From: Pseudomonas sp. v388
GTDB lineage: Bacteria > Pseudomonadota > Gammaproteobacteria > Pseudomonadales > Pseudomonadaceae
NCBI RefSeq assembly: GCF_003935425.1
Contig: NZ_RHQN01000002.1
Coordinates: 682,001-746,000 of the forward strand
DNA length: 64,000 nt
Reading direction: 5' to 3'
Positions 46,159-55,833 of this stretch are shown here, one piece after another. A program made the position numbers and the translations under genes. Under the pieces are notes generated by a model. It searched no databases. It was given only the letters and a program-made list of their open reading frames with translations, and was not told the DNA's origin. Each line of letters starts with the position of its first letter. Position 1 is the stretch's first letter.

Positions 46159-48353
46159 GGCGTTTTCTCCAGGTTTTTCGGTTTCCAGGTCTTGAGCAGC
46201 AGGGCATTGCTCACCACGCTGACGCTGGACAGCGCCATGGCCGCGCCGGCCAGCACCGGGTTGAGATAACCCAGCGCCGCCAGGGGAATGCCGATCAGGT
46301 TGAAGACAAACGCCCAGAACAGATTCTGGCGGATCTTGGCGTAAGTCTTGCGGCTGATCTCCAGCGCCGCCGGGACCAATCGCGGGTCGCCGCGCATCAA
46401 CGTGATACCCGCTGCCTGCATCGCAACATCGGTGCCGCCGCCCATGGCGATGCCGATATCGGCTGCCGCCAGGGCCGGCGCATCGTTGATGCCGTCGCCG
46501 ACCATCGCTACGACCCGGTCGGCCTTCAGCCGCTCCACGGTCTCGGCTTTCTGCGCCGGTAACACCTCGGCGTAGACCTCGTGAATCCCCAGCGTCTGCG
46601 CCACGGCCCGGGCGCTGCCCTGGTTGTCTCCGGTCAGCAGCGAGCAACTGATACCGCGCGACGTCAGTTGGCGCACGGCGCTGTCGGCGTCTGGCTTGAG
46701 CGTATCGCCGAATGCGAAAACGCCGATCACCGCAGGCTCGGGTGCCGTTTCGATCAACCATGACAAGGTCCGGCCTTCCGCTTCCCAGGCCTGGGCCGAT
46801 TCGCCCAGCTCGCCCATGGACAACCCGCTTTCCTCCAGCAGCCTGCGGTTGCCCAGCACCAGTTGATGACCCTGCACCGTGCCGGCCACGCCGCGCCCGC
46901 TCAGCGCGCGACTGTCTTGGGCATGATCCAGCGGCAGTTGCCATTCCCGGCACACGTCCAGCACCGCTTTGGCCAGCGGGTGCTCGCTGCCGCGCTGCAA
47001 GGCTGCGGCGCGTTGCAGCAGTTGTTCTTCATTGCCTTGGGCGGCGGCCATGTGGGTGATGCGCGGTGTGCCGCTGGTCAGCGTACCGGTCTTGTCGAAC
47101 ACCACGACGTCGACTTCATGGGCGCGTTCCAATGCCTCGGCGTCCTTGATCAGAATCCCGTAACGCGCCGCCACCCCGGTTCCAGCCATGATCGCAGTCG
47201 GCGTCGCCAGGCCCAGGGCGCAGGGGCAGGCGATGACCAGCACCGCCACGGCATTGATGATGGCGGCTTCCAGCGCCGCGCCGGCCAGCATCCAGCCGGT
47301 GAGGGTGAGCAAGGCGATGACCAGCACCACCGGGACGAACACCTGGCTGACGTTATCCACCAGCTTCTGAATCGGCGCCTTGCCGGCCTGGGCGTCTTCC
47401 ACCAGACGAATGATCCGTGCCAATACGGTCTCGGCGCCCAAGGCTGTGGTTTGCACCAGCAAGCGACCTTCACCGTTGATAGCACCGCCGGTGACCTTGT
47501 CGCCGGGCTGCTTGGCGGCTGGCAGGCTTTCCCCGCTGATCAGCGCTTCATCGGCATGGCTGCGACCTTCGATCACCACGCCGTCGACGGGAAAGCGTTC
47601 GCCGGGTTTGACCAGTACCACGTCATCGATGCGCAACTCGCTGATGGCGACTTCCTGTTCAGCGCCATCGATGACACGCAACGCCCGTTCAGGGCGCAAC
47701 GCTTCCAGGGCTCGGATGGCGCTGGCGGTCTGGCGCTTGGCACGGCTTTCCAGGTATTTGCCCAGCAACACCAGCGCGATGACCACTGCCGACGCTTCGA
47801 AATACAGGTGCGGCGTGCTGCCGGGTTCGGCGTTCAGCCATTGATAGACGCTCAAGCCGTAGCCTGCGCTGGTGCCGATGGCGACCAGCAGGTCCATGTT
47901 CCCGGCGCCGGCGCGGACGGCCTTCCAGGCCGCGACATAAAAGCGCGCGCCGAGGATGAACTGCACGGGTGTTGCCAGCGCCAACTGCGCCCAGGCCGGG
48001 AGCATCCAGTGCACGCCCAGCGGGCTCAGGATCATGGGCAGAATCAGCGGCAGCGCCAGGGCGATGGCCAGCAGCAAGGCCCAGCGCTCGCGGCGCAGGT
48101 GGTGAAGTTTGCGGTCGGCTTCCAGCGTTTCATTCTGGAACAGCGTGGCGCCGTAACCGGCGTGGGTGACGGCAGCGATCAGGGTGTCGGGATCGGTCTG
48201 GGGCTCGGCCAGCACATGGGCGCGCTCGCTGGCCAGATTGACGGTCACGTTGCTGACGCCCGGCACTTTGGCCAGTGCCCGTTCAACCCGGCCTGCGCAA
48301 CTGGCGCAGGTCATGCCGCTGATCGGCAGGTCGAAGGCGATAGGGTCTTGCAT
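46155..48353 (-). CDS. copA: Copper-exporting P-type ATPase
   Basis: CopA pumps Cu(I) out of the cytoplasm with ATP. The 732-residue protein has one N-terminal heavy-metal domain ([12 protein letters not shown]), eight predicted helices with the copper motif [12 protein letters not shown], the actuator region ISGESLP, the phosphorylated Asp in DKTGTLTSG, and the hinge [10 protein letters not shown]. The start is the ATG at 48351-48353 after GGAG; an alternative ATG eleven codons upstream falls near the CueR operator. A CueR box lies 40 bases upstream of the start. Confidence 0.97.
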   Translation of the reverse strand: MQDPIAFDLPISGMTCASCAGRVERALAKVPGVSNVTVNLASERAHVLAEPQTDPDTLIAAVTHAGYGATLFQNETLEADRKLHHLRRERWALLLAIALALPLILPMILSPLGVHWMLPAWAQLALATPVQFILGARFYVAAWKAVRAGAGNMDLLVAIGTSAGYGLSVYQWLNAEPGSTPHLYFEASAVVIALVLLGKYLESRAKRQTASAIRALEALRPERALRVIDGAEQEVAISELRIDDVVLVKPGERFPVDGVVIEGRSHADEALISGESLPAAKQPGDKVTGGAINGEGRLLVQTTALGAETVLARIIRLVEDAQAGKAPIQKLVDNVSQVFVPVVLVIALLTLTGWMLAGAALEAAIINAVAVLVIACPCALGLATPTAIMAGTGVAARYGILIKDAEALERAHEVDVVVFDKTGTLTSGTPRITHMAAAQGNEEQLLQRAAALQRGSEHPLAKAVLDVCREWQLPLDHAQDSRALSGRGVAGTVQGHQLVLGNRRLLEESGLSMGELGESAQAWEAEGRTLSWLIETAPEPAVIGVFAFGDTLKPDADSAVRQLTSRGISCSLLTGDNQGSARAVAQTLGIHEVYAEVLPAQKAETVERLKADRVVAMVGDGINDAPALAAADIGIAMGGGTDVAMQAAGITLMRGDPRLVPAALEISRKTYAKIRQNLFWAFVFNLIGIPLAALGYLNPVLAGAAMALSSVSVVSNALLLKTWKPKNLEKTP

Positions 48354-48392
48354 CTTGTTCACTCCTTGAAGGCTTGATGCCGGCAAGGATCA

Positions 48393-48413
48393 ACCTTGCC
48401 ACAAGGGCAAGGT
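48393..48413 (-). promoter_or_regulatory. CueR operator of copA
   Basis: ACCTTGCC and GGCAAGGT form a perfect inverted repeat with a five-base centre. On the copA strand TTGACC (48411-48416) is a -35, and a -10-like GATCCT follows 19 bases later. This long spacer is the hallmark of MerR-family promoters. Confidence 0.9.
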
Positions 48414-48423
48414 CAAGCGTGAA

Positions 48424-48804
48424 TCAATAGTTGAGTTCGGCCTTCTTCAGGTACATGCCGTTGAGGCTGGTGGCGATGCGGTATTTGACGATATCCCCGG
48501 CGCGCAGGCTGATGCGCGTGCTGCTTTGCGCTTCCATGCCCGGCTCGCAACCGACCACATTGCCCGGCAGCCTGCGCAAGCGCACCGACACGTCGCCGGC
48601 CGGCAGGTTGAAGGAAACCGAATCCTCCTGGAACAGGCGCCCGGCCAGTTGGTCTTGAATGTAGATGCCGATTTCGCAGGAGGTCGCCACTTCGAGGCGT
48701 TCCCGGGAAATGATCAGGATGCCGTAGTCCTGGTCGGCCTGAACATTGGGGGTAGCCGCCAAAATACCGAGAATGCCGAAGAGGCTCAATGCTGACCAGC
48801 GCAT
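48424..48804 (-). CDS. Periplasmic protein in the copper module, unknown
   Basis: This 126-residue protein has a cleavable signal peptide (MRWSALSLFGILGILAA to about residue 24) and a mature part with Cys residues in ATSCEIGIYI and NVVGCEPG, possibly a disulphide. Length and signals fit a periplasmic protein. No known copper-binding motif is clear. AGGAG lies eight bases before the ATG. It is upstream of copA but separated by the CueR operator, so it may not be under CueR. Confidence 0.75.
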   Translation of the reverse strand: MRWSALSLFGILGILAATPNVQADQDYGILIISRERLEVATSCEIGIYIQDQLAGRLFQEDSVSFNLPAGDVSVRLRRLPGNVVGCEPGMEAQSSTRISLRAGDIVKYRIATSLNGMYLKKAELNY

Positions 48805-48892
48805 CGCTGATACTCCTGTTGAATACGTCAATGGGCCAAGCTTGGCCCACTGCAACGGCGAACGCCAGCCCGGCAGAAGAAGCAGAAACTTG

Positions 48893-48913
48893 ACCTTGCC
48901 ATGGTGGGAAGGT
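48893..48913 (+). promoter_or_regulatory. CueR operator of copZ
   Basis: ACCTTGCC, a five-base centre and GGAAGGT match the copA operator with one arm changed. TTGACC (48890-48895) and a -10-like GAAGAT (48915-48920) are 19 bases apart, the MerR-type spacing. It points towards copZ. Confidence 0.88.
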
Positions 48914-48962
48914 TGAAGATGGCGGTCCTTACCCATACACCCAGGCTGGAAAGGAGAACTCC

Positions 48963-49160
48963 ATGCAGCTATTCAGCGTAAAAGGCATGACCTGCACGCA
49001 CTGTGTTCGCGCCGTGACTCAAGCGATCAAGGGCGACGATCCGACAGCGGATGTCAGTGTCGACCTCAGCAGTGCCCGCGTGCAGGTCGACAGTTCGTTG
49101 TCGGCAGAACGGATCATCGAGCTGATCGGCGAGGAAGGTTACCAGGCCAATCTTGCCTGA
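48963..49160 (+). CDS. copZ: Copper chaperone CopZ
   Basis: CopZ is a 65-residue ferredoxin-like heavy-metal domain that binds Cu(I) and can hand it to CopA. The ligands are Cys11 and Cys14 in GMTCTHC. AAGGAG lies eight bases before the ATG. With its CueR box upstream, it should be induced together with copA. Confidence 0.95.
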   Translation: MQLFSVKGMTCTHCVRAVTQAIKGDDPTADVSVDLSSARVQVDSSLSAERIIELIGEEGYQANLA

Positions 49161-49262
49161 CTTGGAAAGGCTGAAAAGTTTTGAATTAATTTCCCGGTTC
49201 GTCCTATCCGGCAGGGCAAGCGGTTAAACTCCTGCGCTGCCCTGCCTGTACATGGACGCCTG

Positions 49263-50456
49263 ATGAATCTGCGAACAATCCTTATCCTCGGCGCGCTCAG
49301 CGCCTTCGGCCCGCTGGCCATCGATTTCTACCTGCCCGGTTTCCCGGCCATGGCTACCTACTTTGGCACGGATGAGAAACACATCCAGCTGACGTTGGCG
49401 GCGTATTTCCTCGGCCTGTCGCTCGGTCAACTGGCTTATGGGCCGGTGGCGGACCGTTTCGGTCGGCGGGTTCCGCTGCTGGTCGGCGTCAGCCTGTTCA
49501 CCCTGGCCTCGCTGGCCTGCGCCTTTGCACCGAACCTGGAATGGCTGATCGGCGCGCGCTTCGTGCAGGCGCTGGGCGGTTGCGCGGGCATGGTGCTGGC
49601 GCGAGCCATCGTCAGTGACAAATGCAATGCGGTCGAGTCGGCCAAAGTGTTCTCGCAACTGATGCTGGTGATGGGCCTGGCGCCGATCCTCGCCCCGATG
49701 CTCGGCGGTCTGCTGGTCAACACGGCGGGCTGGCAGGCGATATTCCTGTGCCTGACCGTGTTCAGCGCCGCGTGCCTGGCGGCGGTCGCCATCGGCCTGC
49801 CGGAAAGCATGCCCGCCGAACACCCGCGTCAGCCCCTCAGTGGCGCGCTGCGACAGTACGCCAACCTGTTCAAGGACCATGTGTTCATCGGCCACGCGCT
49901 GACTGGCGGAATCGCGATGGCCGGGATGTTCTCCTACATTGCCGGTTCGCCTTTTGTGTTCATCAAGCTGTACGGCGTACCGGCCGAGCACTACGGCTGG
50001 TTGTTCGGCACCAACGCGGCCGGTTTCATTCTGGTGGCGCAGATCAATGCACGCCTGCTGCGCAAGGTCGGCCCGGCGTTTCTGCTGTCCCGTGCGATCT
50101 GGGTCTATCTGGCAGCCGGCCTGACCGTATTGGGCGTCAGCCTGATGCGTACCGAGCAATTGTGGCCGTTGCTGGTGCCGCTGTTCGTGTGCCTGGCGAG
50201 CCTGGGTTGCATCATTCCCAATGCGTCGGCCTGCGCCATGAACGGCCAGGGTCGACGCGCAGGCAGCGCTTCGGCGTTGATGGGGTTCTTGCAGTTCAGC
50301 GTCGCCGCAGGAGCGGCAAGCATGGTCGGCGTGCTGCACGACGGCACGTCCACGCCGATGACGATGGTCATCAGCTTGTGCGGCGTGCTGGCGGTGAGTG
50401 CGATGGTCTACACGCGGCGCCTGCAGCGGGCACGTGACGCGCTGGTCAGCGCCTGA
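49263..50456 (+). CDS. Bcr/CflA-family drug efflux transporter
   Basis: This 397-residue major facilitator protein has twelve predicted helices. The Bcr/CflA branch exports drugs or sulfonamide and bicyclomycin-like compounds by proton exchange. The opening LGALSAFGPLAIDFYLPGFP, the motif A region YGPVADRFGRRVPLLVG and the motif C area with MVLARAIVSD fit the family. The gene stands alone and ends at a convergent hairpin. Confidence 0.92.
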   Translation: MNLRTILILGALSAFGPLAIDFYLPGFPAMATYFGTDEKHIQLTLAAYFLGLSLGQLAYGPVADRFGRRVPLLVGVSLFTLASLACAFAPNLEWLIGARFVQALGGCAGMVLARAIVSDKCNAVESAKVFSQLMLVMGLAPILAPMLGGLLVNTAGWQAIFLCLTVFSAACLAAVAIGLPESMPAEHPRQPLSGALRQYANLFKDHVFIGHALTGGIAMAGMFSYIAGSPFVFIKLYGVPAEHYGWLFGTNAAGFILVAQINARLLRKVGPAFLLSRAIWVYLAAGLTVLGVSLMRTEQLWPLLVPLFVCLASLGCIIPNASACAMNGQGRRAGSASALMGFLQFSVAAGAASMVGVLHDGTSTPMTMVISLCGVLAVSAMVYTRRLQRARDALVSA

Positions 50457-50466
50457 TAATGCGGCA

Positions 50467-50497
50467 CTCCGGACATCGCGCGATGCGGTGTCCGGAG
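50467..50497. terminator. Hairpin between convergent genes
   Basis: CTCCGGACA and TGTCCGGAG form a perfect 9-bp stem with a 13-base loop between the Bcr/CflA gene and the oxidoreductase gene. There is no U-tract, so two-way termination is inferred from position. Confidence 0.5.
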
Positions 50498-50508
50498 AGT
50501 ATGTCCGA

Positions 50509-51528
50509 TCAGCCCTGGAAACCTTCCAGAACAATCTTGCCCTTGGCCTTGCCGCTTTCCAGCAGTTCGTGAGCGCGACGCAGGTTCTGGGCATTGATGG
50601 TGCCGAAGTGTTCGCCGAAGGTGGTTTTCAGCGTGCCGGCATCGATCAGCTCGGCCACCCGATTGAGCAGGTTGTGTTGCTCGATCATGTCCTCGGTCTC
50701 GAACATCGAGCGGGTGTACATGAACTCCCAGTGCAGCGACAGGCTCTTGCGCTTGAGCTTTGACACGTCCAGCGCCTTGGGATCATCGATCAACGCCAGT
50801 TTGCCTTGCGGCTTGAGCGCTTCCACCAGTTGATCCAGATGCTGCTCGGTCTGGGTCAGGCTGGCGACGTGGGTGACGTGGTCCAGGCCGACGCGCTTGA
50901 GTTCTTCGCTCAGCGGCTTGCTGTGGTCCAGCACGTCGTGGGCGCCGAGGTCGCGGACCCAGCTTTCGGTTTCCGGCCGTGAAGCGGTGCCGATGACTTT
51001 CAAAGAGGTCAGTTGACGCGCCAGTTGAGTCAGGATCGAACCCACGCCACCGGCAGCGCCGACGATCAGCAGGCTGTCCTGCTTTTCATTCTGGCCCTGG
51101 GCGACTTGCAGACGCTCGAACAGCAATTCCCAGGCGGTGATCGCCGTCAATGGGAGTGCGGCGGCGTGGGCGAAGCTGAGGGTCTTGGGCATGTGGCCGA
51201 CGATGCGCTCGTCCACGACATGCAATTCGCTGTTGGCACCAGGGCGGGTCAGCGAGCCGGCGTAGAACACCTTGTCTCCCGGCTGGAACAGCGTCACTTC
51301 GCTGCCCACCGCCTTGACCACACCGGCCACGTCCCAACCCAGCACCTTGGCGGCGCCGTCTTCGGGCTGGACGTTGTGGCGGATCTTGGTGTCGACCGGG
51401 TTGACCGAAATGGCCTTGACCTCGACCAACAGATCGCGCGGCCCGGCAACGGGCTCCGGCAGCTCGATGTCCTGCAAGGACTGGGCATCAGTGATGGGCA
51501 GCGACTGGTAGTAGGCAATGGCTTTCAT
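50509..51528 (-). CDS. Zinc-binding-type alcohol dehydrogenase/quinone oxidoreductase
   Basis: This 339-residue medium-chain reductase has a GroES-like N-terminal domain (LVEVKAISVNPVDTKIR) and an NADPH-binding Rossmann domain with LLIVGAAGGVGSI. The zinc-binding cysteines of true alcohol dehydrogenases are missing, which points to a quinone or enone reductase. A divergent LysR regulator lies 117 bp away and may control it. Confidence 0.88.
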   Translation of the reverse strand: MKAIAYYQSLPITDAQSLQDIELPEPVAGPRDLLVEVKAISVNPVDTKIRHNVQPEDGAAKVLGWDVAGVVKAVGSEVTLFQPGDKVFYAGSLTRPGANSELHVVDERIVGHMPKTLSFAHAAALPLTAITAWELLFERLQVAQGQNEKQDSLLIVGAAGGVGSILTQLARQLTSLKVIGTASRPETESWVRDLGAHDVLDHSKPLSEELKRVGLDHVTHVASLTQTEQHLDQLVEALKPQGKLALIDDPKALDVSKLKRKSLSLHWEFMYTRSMFETEDMIEQHNLLNRVAELIDAGTLKTTFGEHFGTINAQNLRRAHELLESGKAKGKIVLEGFQG

Positions 51529-51644
51529 GGCATGGTCCTGGATGATGATTGGAATGGGCAGATGATTAGCTATTTCCAGCGCAGATAAAACCCGCTAAAA
51601 GAGCAGGCTCTTTCAATATTTCTTTGATAATGCGGGTGGTACTC

Positions 51645-52556
51645 ATGCTGCGCTTCGATGACCTGCAACTGTTCGTGCGTGCCGCCGATCTGGGCAGCCT
51701 GTCCGCGGCTGCGCGGGTCATGGACCTGTCGGCGGCGGTCGCCAGCGCGGCCCTCAAGCGGATCGAACAGCAATTGGGCGCACGCCTGCTGGCGCGTTCG
51801 ACCCGCAGCCTGCGGCTCACTGCCGAAGGTGAAGGCTTTCTCGAATACGCCCGCGCTGCGCTGTCCAGCCTCGAAGAAGGGCGTCGTCTGTTGGCGAGTA
51901 GTCAGGACCGCTGCGAAGGCGTGTTGCAGTTGTCCGCGCCTTCTGATCTGGGGCGCAATGTGCTGTTGCCCTGGCTGGACGAGTTTCAACTGCGCCATCC
52001 GCAGCTCACTGTTCGCCTGCTGCTGGGTGATCGGATCGCCGATCTGTTTCGCCAGCCGGTGGACGTGGCGTTGCGCTACGGGGAGCCGGAAGATTCGAGC
52101 CTGGTGGCGCTGCCGGTGGCTCCCGGCAATCGGCGGGTGCTGTGCGCCGCGCCCGCTTACCTGAGCCGGCACGGTGAGCCGCGCCAACTCGAACAATTGG
52201 CGCAGCATAACTGCCTGCTGTTCATGCTCGGCGACCGGGTTCACGACCACTGGACCTTCCATGACGGCCGCCGTGAAGTGGGCCTCACCGTCGGCGGCAA
52301 CCGCTTCAGTGACGATGCCGACGTGGTACGCCGCTGGGCCGTGGCCGGCGAGGGCGTGGCGTACAAGTCGGCGCTGGATGTCGCCGCCGATATCCGCGCT
52401 GGCCGCCTGAAAGTTTTGATGCCAGAGCTTCAGGGCGAACTGGCCCCCTTGAACTTGTTGTGCGCCCATCGCGCGCAACTGAGCAAACCGATCAATCTAT
52501 TGCTTGAGATGCTTCGGCAGCGCTGCGAACAGCACTCGTTAGTTGAGCGTGTTTAA
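51645..52556 (+). CDS. LysR-family transcription regulator
   Basis: This 303-residue regulator has an N-terminal winged helix-turn-helix (MLRFDDLQLFVRAADLGS, then LSAAVASAALKRIEQQLG) and a periplasmic-binding-like effector domain. It belongs to the group of LysR proteins that act on divergent oxidoreductase or dehydrogenase genes. The ATG at 51645 was chosen as the usual LysR start; the frame also opens with a TTG at 51624. Confidence 0.9.
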   Translation: MLRFDDLQLFVRAADLGSLSAAARVMDLSAAVASAALKRIEQQLGARLLARSTRSLRLTAEGEGFLEYARAALSSLEEGRRLLASSQDRCEGVLQLSAPSDLGRNVLLPWLDEFQLRHPQLTVRLLLGDRIADLFRQPVDVALRYGEPEDSSLVALPVAPGNRRVLCAAPAYLSRHGEPRQLEQLAQHNCLLFMLGDRVHDHWTFHDGRREVGLTVGGNRFSDDADVVRRWAVAGEGVAYKSALDVAADIRAGRLKVLMPELQGELAPLNLLCAHRAQLSKPINLLLEMLRQRCEQHSLVERV

Positions 52557-52978
52557 TCGTTTATTGGCTACGAAGTTTGAAGAATTGGCCTACGGAAACT
52601 TCGGAAAGTGCAAATAAAAGAGCGAGGAAACAAGACAGGTTGCAGGTTGCCGATGCGCTGTTTCAACGTCTCTGTGCGCGGTGTTACGCGGCCTTTCAGG
52701 CTGAAATATCTGAGCTGATCGTGAAAATCCGCGAGATAGAGCCATTCCTGAGTATTGCCATGTTATGTCCGCTCAAGCGCCTTTGAGCAGCGTCGAGTCG
52801 ACTTATGCATATTTGTCGGCCGAGACGCTGCGCACAGGAACTTTTACCTGATCGGCTGGCAAGGCGTAGAGTTTATACTTGGCATTTCAGGTTGGATCCA
52901 CGTTCAACTTGCCGGAGCGTGATGGGGCCAATTGAGTAAGTCATCGCGCGGATGTATGTATCAACAGGGAGTGAATAC
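52557..52978. other. Gap without a convincing gene
   Basis: About 420 bases between the LysR and ArsR genes. By eye the DNA is AT-richer than its neighbours. A 69-codon frame (52577-52786) lacks a ribosome site and has no family resemblance. The ArsR promoter should lie at its end. No repeat or clear hairpin was found. Confidence 0.4.
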
Positions 52979-53671
52979 ATGGAATATGCACCTTGCATCA
53001 GCCAGATTGCGGCATTGTTGGCCGACCCCAAGCGGAGCGCAATGATATGGGCGTTGATGGACGGTACTGCTCGACCTGCCGATGAGTTGGCGCTGCTGGC
53101 AGGACTCTCGACGTCTTCCGCGGGCGCCCACCTGGCACGTCTGGCCAGCGGCGGACTGTTGAAACAGGAGGCGCGTGGTCGCAAGCGTTTCTTCCGCCTC
53201 GCAGCTCCGGAAGTGGGCGCGGCCGTGGAGGCGCTGGCCAATGCCTCGTTGGTCAGCGCCGACCAGATCAGCCGCAGCGTCGCGCAGCCCATGCCGCCGT
53301 TGCCGCTGCGCCGGGCGCGTATCTGCGCCGATCACCTGGGCGGTGAAATGGCCGCCGAGCTCTATCAGCGGCTGCTCGGCGCGGGGTGGATCGAGCAGCA
53401 GGAACAGCGCATCGAAGTCACCAGCAAGGGCATGCTCAAGTTCGCCGAACGCGGCATCTACGTTCCGGCGCTGGCGCAACGCAAGCGCGAAACCGTGTGT
53501 ACCTGCCCGGAATGGAGCGAGCGCAGTCCGCATCTGGGCGGCGCACTGGGAGCGGGATTGTTGCAGCTGTTCATTCAGATGGGCTGGCTGCGCACCACCG
53601 AGGAATCCAGCACCTTGCAGGTGTCGTCCAGCGGGCAGCGCGAGATCAGCAAGATCGCCGCAGCAGCGTAA
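52979..53671 (+). CDS. ArsR-type winged-helix regulator
   Basis: This 230-residue protein has an N-terminal ArsR-like helix-turn-helix (residues about 8-85) with LAGLSTSSAGAHLARLASGGLL. The C-terminal half is a second domain with Cys in ARICADHLGG and VCTCPEWSE. It lacks the CxC metal site of ArsR. The start is the ATG at 52979 with GGGAG seven bases upstream. It is convergent with the adenine deaminase gene; its target is not evident. Confidence 0.87.
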   Translation: MEYAPCISQIAALLADPKRSAMIWALMDGTARPADELALLAGLSTSSAGAHLARLASGGLLKQEARGRKRFFRLAAPEVGAAVEALANASLVSADQISRSVAQPMPPLPLRRARICADHLGGEMAAELYQRLLGAGWIEQQEQRIEVTSKGMLKFAERGIYVPALAQRKRETVCTCPEWSERSPHLGGALGAGLLQLFIQMGWLRTTEESSTLQVSSSGQREISKIAAAA

Positions 53672-53679
53672 GGGCGGCC

Positions 53680-53723
53680 GGCGGGCGCCTGCGGTCGGGA
53701 AGCCCAGGCCGCAGACGCCCGCC
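53680..53723. terminator. Strong hairpin between convergent genes
   Basis: GGCGGGCG-C-CTGCGG pairs with CCGCAG-A-CGCCCGCC, 14 of 15 positions, around a 14-base loop. It lies between the convergent ArsR and deaminase genes and probably ends both transcripts. Confidence 0.6.
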
Positions 53724-53744
53724 ATCGAGCGGCGAAGCGTCAGG

Positions 53745-54707
<963 letters not shown>

Positions 54708-54743
54708 TCATCAGGTGCAGATCGCCAGCATTGTACAGATGCC

Positions 54744-54775
54744 CGCCCGGCAGCAGGGTAAAACCTGACCGGGCG
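54744..54775 (-). terminator. Hairpin between the oxygenase and deaminase genes
   Basis: CGCCCGG and CCGGGCG close an 18-base loop with an inner GGT-ACC pairing just after the oxygenase stop. It lacks a U-tract. It may separate the two genes, the second having its own -10-like TACAAT. Confidence 0.4.
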
Positions 54776-54787
54776 TTCAGTTCTCGC

Positions 54788-55756
54788 TCAGGCCGTCGCG
54801 TCCTGCTCGCGACGATAGGCGTAGGTGTCGGCGAAGCGCGACAGCAGAAATTCTGCACAGGTGGTCACCGGATAGCGCGCCGGCTGGCTGTCGCTCTGGC
54901 AGCCCGGCAGGCATTCGATGCGGGTGTCCGGGTGCGGCTCGGCGAAGAACGGCATCGAGTAGCGATCCACACCCAGCGGGCTGATGACCCGGTGCGGCGT
55001 GGACACGTAACGATCGTTGCTCCAGCGCGCCATCATGTCGCCGAGGTTGACCACGAAGGTGCCGTCGATGGGCGGCGCGTCGATCCATTGCCCACGCACG
55101 TCGCGAACCTGAAGCCCACCGGCTGCGTCCTGGTACAGCAGCGTCACGCAACCATAGTCGGTATGTGCGCCTGCGCCCTGTTGATCGCTTGAGGTCGCGG
55201 TGTGGCGCGGCGGGTAGTGAATCATCCGCAAGACGCTGACCGGGTCCTTGAAGCGCTGATCGAAGAAATCAGGCTCGATGCCCAACGCCAGGGTCATGGC
55301 TCGCAACAGCGTTTGCGCCAACGCCTGCATGTCGAGGTAATGCTGCTCCATCAGGCTTTCCCAGCCGGGCATGTCCGGATGCCGATTCGGTCCGCGCAAC
55401 GGCTTGCCCGCCAGCACCTCCGGATGATCGGCCGGCATGTGCAGGCCCATGTCGAAGGTTTCCTTCAGGTCGCTGGGCAGGTTGGGGTCCAGTTGTTCGG
55501 TGGCGATGGCGCCATAGCCGCGGTGGTGGGTACTGCGGGTGATGTCGATCTTCAGCTTCTCGTCCATGGGCTGGGCGAAGAACGATTTCGCCAGCGCCTG
55601 AACCTGCTCGATCCGCTGCGCGCTGATCGGGTGGCCTTTGATGTAGAAAAAGCCCCATTCGCGGCAGGCCTTGTCGATGCGCGTGGCGATGTCCCGCCGC
55701 GCCGATGCGTCGGTGCCGTAGAGTGGCGTGATATCGATGATGGGAAGCTGGTTCAT
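54788..55756 (-). CDS. Fe(II)/2-oxoglutarate-type oxygenase (isopenicillin N synthase family)
   Basis: This 322-residue protein has the fold of the isopenicillin N synthase family. Iron ligands are visible: His and Asp in GAHTDYG and the distal His in STPHRV. Arg in RYSMPFF is the 2-oxoglutarate contact. The N-terminal DIOX_N domain is LPIIDITPLYG. The substrate is unknown. Its position, between a BMP-type binding protein and adenine deaminase, fits a role in nucleobase use, seen likewise at PA0147-PA0148. An ATG at 55756 was chosen over a TTG one codon upstream. Confidence 0.9.
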   Translation of the reverse strand: MNQLPIIDITPLYGTDASARRDIATRIDKACREWGFFYIKGHPISAQRIEQVQALAKSFFAQPMDEKLKIDITRSTHHRGYGAIATEQLDPNLPSDLKETFDMGLHMPADHPEVLAGKPLRGPNRHPDMPGWESLMEQHYLDMQALAQTLLRAMTLALGIEPDFFDQRFKDPVSVLRMIHYPPRHTATSSDQQGAGAHTDYGCVTLLYQDAAGGLQVRDVRGQWIDAPPIDGTFVVNLGDMMARWSNDRYVSTPHRVISPLGVDRYSMPFFAEPHPDTRIECLPGCQSDSQPARYPVTTCAEFLLSRFADTYAYRREQDATA

Positions 55757-55833
55757 CAACCTTTCCTGATAACCGTGGGAAGTGAAGGGTCGTGCTCGTC
55801 AGAAAGTCCTCTCCGGGCACGACCGACGGCCAG

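Noticed and set aside
52577-52786. 69-codon frame after the LysR gene
   Set aside because: No ribosome site and no family resemblance; probably chance in AT-richer DNA.
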